From Dicyema japonicum (Eukaryota > Dicyemida > Rhombozoa > Dicyemidae), in contig RDEW01000003.1 of assembly GCA_011109175.1 (NCBI GenBank), positions 1,627,546-1,691,545 of the forward strand: a DNA stretch of 64,000 bases, written 5' to 3'. The translations under genes were made by a program, and so were the position numbers. Below, one piece after another: positions 55,284 to 64,000 of this stretch. The first letter of the stretch is position 1. Each line of letters opens with the position of its first letter. The notes beneath the pieces are model-generated. The model did not search any database and was not told the origin of the DNA. It saw nothing but the letters and a program-made list of their open reading frames with translations.

Positions 55284-57176
55284 TCAGACCTTGTAGACAG
55301 CTCTTTGAGTATAACTCGACTTTTCCTGAAATTTTAGTAAACCTATGACCTTTCCTTTCTTATTAAGTAGAGTTGTAACTACTCTTTCCCCTATCCCAAG
55401 ATATTTCTTATCCTCCCAAACTAAGTCGTTCGTTCCTCTCGGACCAGCGTCCTCCCCCCATATTTTCACTGTTTCTCCAGGACCCAAAAAATAACGGGGA
55501 AATGTAAAATCATATTCTTCCACTCCATCAATATTCTGGACGAGTCTCCAACCTCCAAGATTTTGTCCCTAAATGTGCGACAACTAATCAACATCATATT
55601 GGTCCATATTATCTATCAAAATGTAGGATCCGTCATCTTTACAGTCGGATATTGTGAGAGGTCCCTTTGAGCTTCTTTGGTAACTGACTTTCCTTTCAGG
55701 TCGACTCCTCCTCTTGGTTAATTCGGGGACTTTACTATAATACTAACAAATTAAACCAGGCACACTTGGCTGTTCATTCTGATCCTGGGTCACTTCTTCA
55801 TTTACTTTGTCTGTACCTTGAATCCCAATTCTTGGGGTGAGAACATGGGAAACCTCATTTCTTCAGATTCCAATAGCTTTTTGTAAGACATGATTTCCAT
55901 TTGAAGAGAAAAATTGTCACTCATGATTGCCTGGAAGTCTACCAGAGATTTGTCAAATTGATTTCTAATTTCACTCATTTCGGCTTCTTTCTCAGTCATC
56001 ATTTTTTCAAATTGAGTTTGAAGATCACTTATATTTTTACCAATTTCCTCGTTTTGTTGTTTCAGCATTGAATTCTAATATTTTAGACTAAATACCTGTC
56101 TTTCCAGTTCTGACATTTCCTGCTCAAGTTCAGAGTTAGAGTTCTCCAGCATAGAGTACTTATCTAAAGAACTTTGCAAATTCATTTCAGAACTCATGGA
56201 AGTTTGGAGGGCCGTAGCCTCGATCTCCTCAATCTGACCAAATTTATCACAAGGAGACCTTAGAAACGTAGTTAGAGTTAAGATCATTCCGAATAATCTC
56301 CAACCGATTTTCGTATTCATTCCGAATTTCCCTGATGCAGCTAGCAAATTGGTCATTCCACCAATCCTTTGACTGGTCTACGGGGTTGTATTCGGCCAGA
56401 TCGATCAGATTTTTCAATTCCTAGGTATGAACCCTTAGTGAAGACTAATTCGTGGACATCTTTGATGAAATCGATCTCTTCCTTCAATGATTGACACCGA
56501 TTTCGAACGTCATTGCAGAACAGGATTTCATTTGATAGATCCTTATAATGTAAATTCAAATTTTAACATTTTTGGCAGTTTCCAAGTCAGTTCGAAGCTT
56601 CAGGATGAAATCGGAATCCCTATCTTTTTCCTCACACAGAAATCCAAGCTTCTGCTGCAGTTGACTCAGTTTCGAGCTATATTTTGAGAGCAAGGCATCC
56701 AAATCTCTCATTTTAGCTGAGTGGAAGTTTTCCAATTCTTTATAGCTTTGAATTCTACAATAAATTGAAATCAAAAATCAACCTCGTTTCGAGATCATCC
56801 CACATTTCATTGTTGGTTTCATTAATCAACTTGCTTGGTTCTTTTCGCGTTCGACGTCGTCCAGAAGATTACGTAGCTGACCCAGTTCCGCTTCGTAAGT
56901 TTCTTTAACTAAACTTGTCTCATTTTTTATTCTATTTTTTATCTCTTCGAGTTCTTGGATAAGTTCTGTATTTTTGGCGGCATTATTTGTTGAAAGGGAA
57001 AGGTAGGTAGCCAACCGATTGTTCAAGTCTTGCATTTCTTCCTTTTCCTGTATTTTCTTGTCCTTGTAGAGGTTAAGGTCTGTAGGAACCAAACAGAGAC
57101 TCATCGAAGGCCCGTATGTGTATTCTCTTGTCTTGGTGGACTCGAAATTTGAGTAATAGACCTGTGTGTCATTCAT
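55284..57176 (-). CDS. Intermediate-filament protein with lamin tail domain
   Basis: Invertebrate-type intermediate filament. A short head (MNDTQVYYSNFES, start 57176) leads to the rod. The coil 1A start EEMQDLNNRLATYLS matches the helix-initiation motif. Long heptad helices follow in several exons (YEAELGQLRNLLDDVEREKN; LSNEILFCNDVRNRCQSLKE; FASCIREIRNEYENRLEII). The helix-termination motif is FQAIMSDNFSLQMEIMSYKK LLESEE (about 55870-55800). The tail is an Ig-fold lamin tail domain: LGGWRLVQNIDGVEEYDFTF, YFLGPGETVKIWGEDAG, NDLVWEDKKYLGIGERVVTT LL, ending QRAVYKV at 55284. Introns of 28, 26, 25, 25, 21 and 24 nt are inferred. One base appears to be missing near 56826. No CaaX box is present, so it may be a cytoplasmic filament with a retained lamin tail, as in many protostomes, or a lamin lacking CaaX. 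Confidence 0.88.
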
Positions 57177-57399
57177 TTCTTAAATTAACCGCGATGATTC
57201 GAAAATCAAATTTATACTGCGCTAAACGTTATCAGAAATTCCTCGAGATAACTTCATTTTATCACTCAAATTATTACAGTCATTCGAAAATGCCTCATTC
57301 GTTCATGAGTTTCAGGAACCAAGTTTACTCTGGACTGGATTTGAGAATTTGGGGAAAATGTATTTCACAATTCATTAAACTTTTATGATTAATTAAAAT

Positions 57400-59600
57400 T
57401 TAAGATTTAAAATTTCATACCACATTATTTCCTTTCCAAAATCGTCCAAAACGTTTATCGAAGTAGAAGAATTTAATTTACCATCAGACTTTATTTGAAT
57501 TTTAACTGTCGATACCAGTCCCAACTCATCCACACCTCTTCAAATGAGGTTTTGGGGGCTTCTTCGATACCTTAGTAAAATTTGTTAAATTTTAAGTATC
57601 TGTGAATTTTGTGTAATTTTAATTGATTTATTTTTTGAGTAAAAAGAATTCAAATTGAGTAATCGATTTGAATTTTTGGAGGTTCGAACGAGCAAAGTTG
57701 ACGTGAGATTACTAACTCCGACTATTTAAATATCTCACAATCCGAACTTCCTCGGGGAATTTGGAGTTAAATAGTTTAATGACTGTGTCTTGTTGATGTC
57801 TCAGCAACTCTGTAGTTATGAAATAAGGTTTCTACTTTTTCCTATCGGTAAGAATCCTTAGTATCACTGAAAGACATACCCTTCTCTTCCAAATTTGTGT
57901 AAACTCTCTTCCTTAACATTTTTCCCTTTATAAATTCGACCGTAAGGTGGGATTTGAACCCGAAATCGCCCTGCTTCATTACCTCTTCAATTAATTCACG
58001 AAAAGTCGAAGGGATAAAGATAATGAAGATATGGAATTATCATCATGGTGGATTGATTATTCAGCGGTTTTGTTTATTGTGCAAAACTCACAAATTGATG
58101 GATTCAAATCCATGAACAAAAAAGCAAAAGATCTCAATATCCCCTGAGGAACATGAGAAACTACGGCTGATTAGTTGAATTTGACAAATCAAGTAGAAAG
58201 AAAAGTTTTTAGATGGGAATTATAAGCATTTTATTCTCTGAATCAATGTTATCAGTGTTTATTATCATTAGAAACATTATTAATTAACTAGACATGCGGC
58301 TTCACACAATCTATTTCCAAGTTCCTTTTCACGGTTGGTGTATGACTATAATGAGATTTGGCTAGGAAATGGTATGACTCCACTCCATAATAGCTAAGAC
58401 TTATGGGTGATCCAAAAGTCCAAGTTTGTTTGCAAATTGAATTATCACGAGTGAATCTGAGAGAGCGGATAGGTTCTTCCAAGAGTAGTTTCGGAAAGGT
58501 TTATATGCAAGGAGGGCAGTCAAGAATCTTATTGTGCTCAAAAGCACAAACCACAAGTACCGATATGATTATAGATAGCTTTCGATGTGTGATTATAAAC
58601 AATAACATGTGTTTCTTTGGATTGGCTAAGAAATGACCCAAATTATAGTTTTTTAATTTGCATCTGGTTTTAACCACAACTTTATCCACATGAAAAAAAG
58701 GAAAGATATTAAACATAACTTTAGTGAGATGTCAATTGAACAAATCCAGAGCTCATCGTTCGGTAGGTAGCAAGGTGAGATTCTCATGGTTTCCAGGGAA
58801 GCAATGAAGTAAACCAAAATAGGGGAGGCAATTTTACAAGGGAAGGTTTGTGGTTGTTGAACTCGACATCAATGAAATTAAAAAGTAAGAGGTGGGTGAG
58901 TGATGGGGAGAAAAGTCATGTTGTGAATTTCCAGATTGTGGTATGGGTAAATTTGGGTGAGGAAAAAAAGTTCCAGAATTTCGGAGAAAGTACAATGGGA
59001 AAAATTCGACGGAAAGATACGGGATCACAATGTAGTTACTTCGTTTAAGGATAAGAATAATGATTGACCGCTTCCATATCATATGGATCACGACAGTGTT
59101 ATGAAATACATTAAAAATCTTCAAAAGGGAACTCTATTGATTAAGATTTTTCCGCATTGGCACCATTTCCCCAAATGGATTTCCTGGCTTTTACAAAAAC
59201 TTACCCTTTAATCGCACGTTTTTTAATAACCGGGGAGGGTTTATTCAGTTTTCCCGGTCGGAGTTGGACATATCACGTCCATTCATACCCGACATTGTGA
59301 AAGAAAGAGAGAACCTTTTAAGTTGTCGTTCGAACACTGGGTGTCTTATAATTTAAGCGTATCCGATGAAACTTCTTAGGATTTGATGAAAGCACAAAAC
59401 AGAACAAAATCATTTGACCAGGTAGTTAGCGGCATGCGAATCAAACCTTCAGCCAATAGTAACTTGAGACACAGAAACTGATCTTCAATACCTGTTCAAC
59501 TATACTGAGTAACCTATATAAAATCGGATCAATAAAAAATATAGTTATATCAAATTTAATTTATAATTAATATTTCAAATAATAAAAATTATTATAATAC
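57400..59600. other. Intergenic region with repeat traces
   Basis: GGGATTTGAACCCGAAATCGC near 57955 (complement GGGTTCAAATCCC) is a good tRNA B-box/T-arm sequence, but the rest of a cloverleaf does not form. It may be a tRNA-derived relic. Around 58440-58530 sequence resembling the 41.93-42.02-kb stretch (GTTCTTCCAAGAGTAG) is seen. No host gene was recognised. Confidence 0.4.
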
Positions 59601-59606
59601 ATCATC

Positions 59607-61009
59607 ATGGCTACCCTTGTAGCTCCTGCTAATCAATATGTTATTTCAACTAAAATACAAGCACTTTATGATACTGGTAGTTGCATAATTGTTAATTCAT
59701 CAGTATTTTCTCAGGAATATGATCTTTATAAAAAGGAGCAAGCAGTTTTAGAAGTTGGTGATCTCCTATCAAAAAACAAGCTTTACATAGGTTCCTTATT
59801 ATAGTTAGCCAAACAGAACTCGGGTGTTTCATAAAAAGATTGCAACCATTTTTGGAGGAACTGAGCAAAATAAAGGCTGCCAAACTAGTGAAGGCTTTAA
59901 TTGATGCCTTCTTGAACTCTTCTGCCCTACTGGAAGACCAAGCAGCCCTATGCAACGATTGTATAAAATGGGCGGAAGGGAATGGTCACACATACCTTAG
60001 ACAGTCCCTCGAATCTCGCCTTATTAACATTCTTTACACAAGAAAGGACTACAGGGCCGCCTTGGAAATATGTATTTGTACTTTCTGACTTAAGCAACAA
60101 AACTACTGTACGAGCTTAAGAAAATAGACGACAAGGATCTTTTGGTTTATGTTCATCTGCAGGAGAGCAAGATTTACTACGACCTTGGGAATATTGTTCG
60201 TTCTAGGTCATCCTTGATCGCTGCCAAGACGACTGCTAATGGAATTTACTGTCCTCCAAATATGCAAGGCCATTTGGAACTGCAATCCGGTTGGATTTGT
60301 AATCATTTAAGGGATAATTCATTCCGTGGACGAGCAGGACTTCAAATTGGCATTTTCATACTTTTACGAGGCTTTCGACAATTTTGACAGAGTTGGGCAT
60401 CCAATGGCTATGACTTCGCTAAAGTACATGATCATGGCAAAGATTATGCTACTAATGTTGTGCTTTTATTTGTATTCTAGTCCTGAGGAGATCCCCCGAA
60501 TAATGACAGATAAGATTACAGCCAATTATTCCGGTCGAGAGGTTGAGATGATGCTCAAATTTGGAAATGCTGTCAAGAACAAATCACTTTCTGAGTTTAA
60601 TAATGTGAGTCCTAAAGATCTTATTTCAGGTTGCTTTGGAGTATAAAGATATGTTGGAATTGGATCCCATACTATTCAAACATTTACAAGACTTGAAAGA
60701 GACATTATTTGAGCAGAATCTCTTGAGGATTATCGAACCGTTCTCTAGTGTTCAAATATCTCATATTTCTCGTTTGATAAATTTACCGATGGTTATCAAT
60801 GTAGTCAATTGTAGGAGCTTGTTGAGATTAAATTGTCTCAGATGGTGTTGGATGGGATGATTAAGGGAATACTTGATCAGAATAATAATTCACTGATAAT
60901 AAACACAAACTGTGAGACTGATTACTTGTACGAATCCGCCTATGAGATGTTGGAATGGACTGAAAATATTATTAACAGACTTTTCATTAGAGCACAGAAG
61001 CTTAAATAA
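59607..61009 (+). CDS. PSMD11: 26S proteasome regulatory subunit Rpn6
   Basis: Lid subunit of the 26S proteasome, a PCI-domain protein that bridges lid and core. From the start at 59607: KEQAVLEVGDLLSK, ELGCFIKRLQPFLEEL, KIKAAKLVKALIDAFLN, WAEGNGHTYLRQSLESRL, KLLYELKKIDDKDLL, KTTANGIYCPPNMQGHLELQ SG, FSYFYEAFDNFD, TSLKYMIMAKIML. The PCI part then follows: LFEQNLLRIIEPFSSVQISH IS, KLSQMVLDGMIKGILDQ, ending FIRAQKLK at 61009. Introns: 60072-60094 (23 nt), 60290-60311 (22), 60457-60480 (24), 60605-60629 (25) and 60792-60814 (23). A 27-nt intron at 59680-59706 is likely. Near 59791-59804 the frame needs a change that a 14-nt GT...AG segment would supply. It matches animal Rpn6 throughout. Confidence 0.93.
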
Positions 61010-61566
61010 CTTACTTTATGGGTTTCAACCTCTGTTTCATTTTACTGATTTAGTACTTTATTTTTGAAAAATTATAACTGAACACTTTTAGGTGTCGTGC
61101 ACAATGGGAGAATCTATCAAGTAGCTAGTAAAGGTTATCACAATACTTGAGACCTTTCCCATCCATTTGGGTTTCTGAAGTCGAGCGTAGGTAGTTTTCA
61201 AAGTCCACTCAGACTGATATTATATTGACGAAGAAATTGAACATTACAACTCACAATTATTAATTTTTCAGTATTGTTTGCAATGCACGTGTTTCGGGGA
61301 CTTTAAAGTGCAAATCGTTAACAAAGACATTGCATTAATGAAAAACCAAAGTGTAACTAATCACCTCCTTCTTATTGTATCTGGGACCTCCACTTCTACT
61401 TTTGATTCATCAGCATCTTCGTCCTCAGCAATGGTATTTCTCTACAAATTAATCACAAGCATTCAGACAATTGAAAGCAATCTCCAAATAACAAGAAATA
61501 CCAATATGAGTATTGGCAATGATATGAAAAAAATATACTTGGCCAACCTGAATCTATTTGTGTAAC

Positions 61567-62573
61567 TTAAACGGACAAAAAAGTCATAAATCTAAAAATA
61601 TGAGGCAAATTCCATACACTCTCATGCTTAAACATCTGGATCTGATTCGTCCAATTAACAAGGGCCCTCCGATTGTCAGTGAGGAAGATGTTGTCCAATT
61701 TTAGCGGATCTGCCGAGTCTACGAGGTTAGGAGTCTCTATTAGGATATCAGTCTTAAATGTCAGTAATTCACTTAACAATGGTCGATAAGCCGTTCAGGA
61801 CAGATTGAGTCTTAGTCAATTCGAGGACAGTGCTGTTTAGAACAGACTTGGAATCAACCCAGATCACATAATATCGAGAATGAATCTCAACTGAGATTCT
61901 TTTGGGGTACATCCTAACCAAATCGACGGATATTTCTCTGAACCCAATCATCTACGTTAAAATAAAGTAAATTTGGCAACTTGTTCAATGCAGTCCACAC
62001 TATTTCCATAACACTTGTAAATACCCAGTCCAACCGTCATGGGAGCGTTGATCTTTCCGGATCCGAATCCCAAAGTCAAGGTTATCACTGGAAACATATT
62101 ATTGCCTTTGGAATTTATCAATTTTATGGCAAATGGACTGTTTTGGTCCTCATTATATGGAAATTCGACTTCGAACCTTAAAGGTAATCCTGGGCATCAA
62201 ACTGGAAGTAAAGATGATTTTTGAACAGAAAATCACTTTTCATTGCACGTGTTATTTGCTGCTTCTGAGAAAATGGCTTAATTTACATAAAATTAAGACT
62301 TTGACTGTGAGAGCTACATTTTCATCTGTTTTTTCGATCAAAAACACTAAAATAATTAAAATAAAACGATCAGATTTTTTGTAGGACTTGTAATGTTTCC
62401 AGCTAGGCATGAAAGATGACTTATACCTGGAAGAAGCCAAATCTGAGTAACTAAATGACTCCGCCAGATAGTAGCGTCCGTATCCCTGAGGTTCCCATTG
62501 CTATTTTCAGGGTCATAATGTTTACAGAATTTATCAAAAAAGCGTTGATAGTTACTAATAATAGCCAAGCCAT
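61567..62573 (-). CDS. Unidentified secreted or lumenal protein
   Basis: Not recognised as a family. The start at 62573 gives a signal peptide (MAWLLLVTINAFLINS). The body follows: QWEPQGYGRYYLAESFRYKS, LFLIEKTDENVALTVKPFSQ, DFLFKNHLYFQFDAQDYL, LRFEVEFPYNEDQNSPFAIK L, MFPVITLTLGFGSGKINAPM, REISVDLVRMYPKRISVEIH SRYYVIW, and TDILIETPNLVDSADPLKLD ... VWNLPHIFRFMTFLSV (stop 61567). Introns of 25, 25, 21, 23, 25, 18 and 25 nt are inferred. The beta-rich look and signal peptide suggest an extracellular or lumenal role. A one-base frame change is needed near 62185-62200. About 300 residues in all. No second membrane segment is obvious. Confidence 0.65.
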
Positions 62574-62599
62574 TAACGAATTTCTATAGTTTGATCAGA

Positions 62600-63490
62600 T
62601 AATTTAAATTTCTAATAAAATAAATAAATTCAATTATTTAAAGTAACTTTAAATATATAGTTAATTTTTAAGTCATATCTGAAATCATTTTATTTAAAAA
62701 TTTGGGACCGACTCGTATTGGGTGGACAAATTTTTTGAATTAAAGATATTAAAGCAAGTCATCCGGAAAAAATAGAAGAGGTTAGCAACTTGATAAACTT
62801 TCACGCTTTTGGAAGCCACAGGAATTTCTCAAGACCTCATTTGTATTGTCTACCAAATATCAAGTCTGAACGTGTAACTCAGATTTTGATGGGGGTCTTG
62901 AATTTTGTTAAACACTGCTGTCACCTCAAATGAAAAACCATATACAGTTCGACCCGAATTGGGCAGACCCCAGGGGTGGGGCACCTCGGATTTTGGGGCA
63001 TTTTTTGGCCAACATTTTGGCAGAGTAAAATGGAAAATCGATAAAAATATGGAAATTTTGGGGCACTATAAAATTGTGGGAATGAAATTGGTGCCCCAAT
63101 TAGGGGTCGGACTGTATACCAGTCTTAATGGAGTACCAAAGACTCCTATTTCCTCATGTCGTCCAATATCTACGAGTCTTATCGAGGTTCATGGACCATT
63201 TACTCTATAACACCTCTTTGACCCGCTTCATACAAGACAATGTCACTTTGTTCGACAAAGTTATTCGACTCATTGTCTGTTAATCACTAAGTGTAGTCAT
63301 TTATTCATATATTCAACTCTATTCCTTCCACTCAGATCCTATACCCCTAACCAGGCATGCTAACTCAAAAGGCTCCATGGGTCGCATAAGATAATTTGAG
63401 TATACAAGCGGGCCATACTAACAAATCTGAAAAACACGTAATCTTATTGAAGTACATTTCAAAAATATCAATCACTTTTTAGTATTTGTT
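62600..63490. other. Intergenic AT-rich region
   Basis: No gene recognised. GGGTGGGGCACCTCGGATTT TGGGGCATTTTTTGGCC (about 62970-63005) and GGTGCCCCAATTAGGGGTCG GACTGTA (63090-63116) look like a diverged pogo-type terminal sequence (compare GGGGC...TGTACTGTA at 31840). Confidence 0.35.
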
Positions 63491-63498
63491 TATATTGA

Positions 63499-63768
63499 AT
63501 GCTCTTTTTCATGACAATTTTTCGAATATTGAAATGTAATAGTGACTTGGTCAAGTTTATAGTTTTCAGTAACAGAATGAAACGTTACAAGACATACCTG
63601 AAGAAGAATGAATTATTGTTCCTAATTGACGAGGGAGCTGCTAAAATAGAAAAAAGCTACGAACGCTCTGTTTCTGCCCTAAAAATTAAAGCTCGAGCCG
63701 GGATTTTGTTTATGTCTTCAACTCGCAATACTTCTGGAATGTCATACAATTTAAAGATGGTACAATAA
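63499..63768 (+). CDS. Uncertain small open frame
   Basis: Eighty-nine codons. Residues from about 63577 on (MKRYKTYLKKNELLFLIDEG AAKIEKSYERSVSALKIKAR) look like helical coding sequence and could be an exon of a small host protein, but no family was recognised and no partner exon was placed. Confidence 0.25.
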   Translation: MLFFMTIFRILKCNSDLVKFIVFSNRMKRYKTYLKKNELLFLIDEGAAKIEKSYERSVSALKIKARAGILFMSSTRNTSGMSYNLKMVQ

Positions 63769-63967
63769 AAAAGGAAAGACTTATTCTAGAAATTAAAAAC
63801 GCGTAATTTTGCTCAATGCTTGCTTACGTGATAATCTCGTAAGTAAACTCTCTTAAATTTGCAGATTCTCAAATTTGCTATTTTTAAAGAAAAATCCCAA
63901 TTTTAGTGGAAATTTTCAGAATTTTTAAAGTTTTTTTTTTAACAAAATTTTTTTAACAATTAAACAA

Positions 63968-64000
63968 ATGTCAGTTGAGGAAGCTGCTGCGTGGATTGCG
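63968..64000 (+). CDS. Possible start of a gene cut by the window end
   Basis: ATGTCAGTTGAGGAAGCTGC begins MSVEEAAAWIA in an A-rich context (AAACAA before ATG). It has a higher GC content than the AT-rich DNA before it. Too short to identify. Confidence 0.3.
   Translation, partial: MSVEEAAAWIA

Noticed and set aside
57940-57990. A possible tRNA gene (GGGTTCAAATCCC T-arm on the minus strand)
   Set aside because: The acceptor, D and anticodon stems do not form around it; it reads as an isolated B-box-like relic.
61278-61565. A 95-codon plus-strand ORF starting MQCTCFGDF
   Set aside because: It has no recognisable motif, is serine-rich with low-complexity runs, and sits in the gap between two gene 3' ends. 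No exon partner was found.

Overview
This is a window of an AT-rich metazoan nuclear genome. Scattered single-copy genes sit in a dense field of decayed transposable elements. The strongest clue to the organism is the introns. In gene after gene, the reading frame is restored only by removing GT...AG introns of about 20-28 nt (RPB3: 26, 26, 21, 20, 22 and 22 nt; PSMD11: 23, 22, 24, 25 and 23 nt; cyclophilin B: 21-24 nt; cathepsin D: 22-27 nt). To my knowledge, introns this short across conserved animal genes are a hallmark of dicyemid mesozoans such as Dicyema. A dicyemid is my best assignment, by inference; no species marker is visible.

Host genes, left to right: cathepsin D-like aspartic protease (-, 12.0-13.3 kb); an LRRC61-like leucine-rich-repeat protein (-, 14.2-15.0 kb); IFT54/TRAF3IP1 (+, 15.9-17.3 kb) convergent with mitochondrial ribosomal protein L16 (-, 17.3-18.0 kb); an unidentified gene (-, 18.2-19.2 kb); a RhoGEF with PDZ, RGS-like, C1, DH and PH domains (-, 21.6-24.7 kb); RPB3 (+, 28.0-29.0 kb); a small coiled-coil gene (+, 32.9-33.4 kb); secretory cyclophilin B (-, 39.5-40.1 kb); a Rab23-like GTPase (+, 44.2-44.8 kb); a PDZ-domain gene (+, 49.2-50.7 kb); an intermediate-filament protein with a lamin tail domain (-, 55.3-57.2 kb); PSMD11/Rpn6 (+, 59.6-61.0 kb); and an unidentified secreted protein (-, 61.6-62.6 kb). 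They are unrelated housekeeping, ciliary, cytoskeletal and signalling genes. Nothing suggests operons.

The rest is mostly mobile DNA: several non-LTR retrotransposon lineages (APE-type endonuclease plus YADD reverse transcriptase, almost all 5'-truncated and frameshifted), two hAT (BED-finger) transposase relics, pogo/Tigger-like DNA transposons (one with TIRs and TA target duplications), two tRNA-derived or tRNA-like SINE families, and a roughly 325-bp SINE-like family (called SINE1 here). SINE1 shares its 3' end with one LINE and a short 5' motif with another. One LINE encodes a clear 2A translational-recoding peptide just before its endonuclease; a second has a decayed one in the same place.

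Several otherwise convincing genes carry one-base frame breaks (Rab23, cathepsin D, LRRC61-like, intermediate filament, RhoGEF PH domain, PDZ gene). These could be consensus errors or real decay, so exact protein ends should be treated as provisional. No rRNA gene, intact tRNA gene or CRISPR array was seen.
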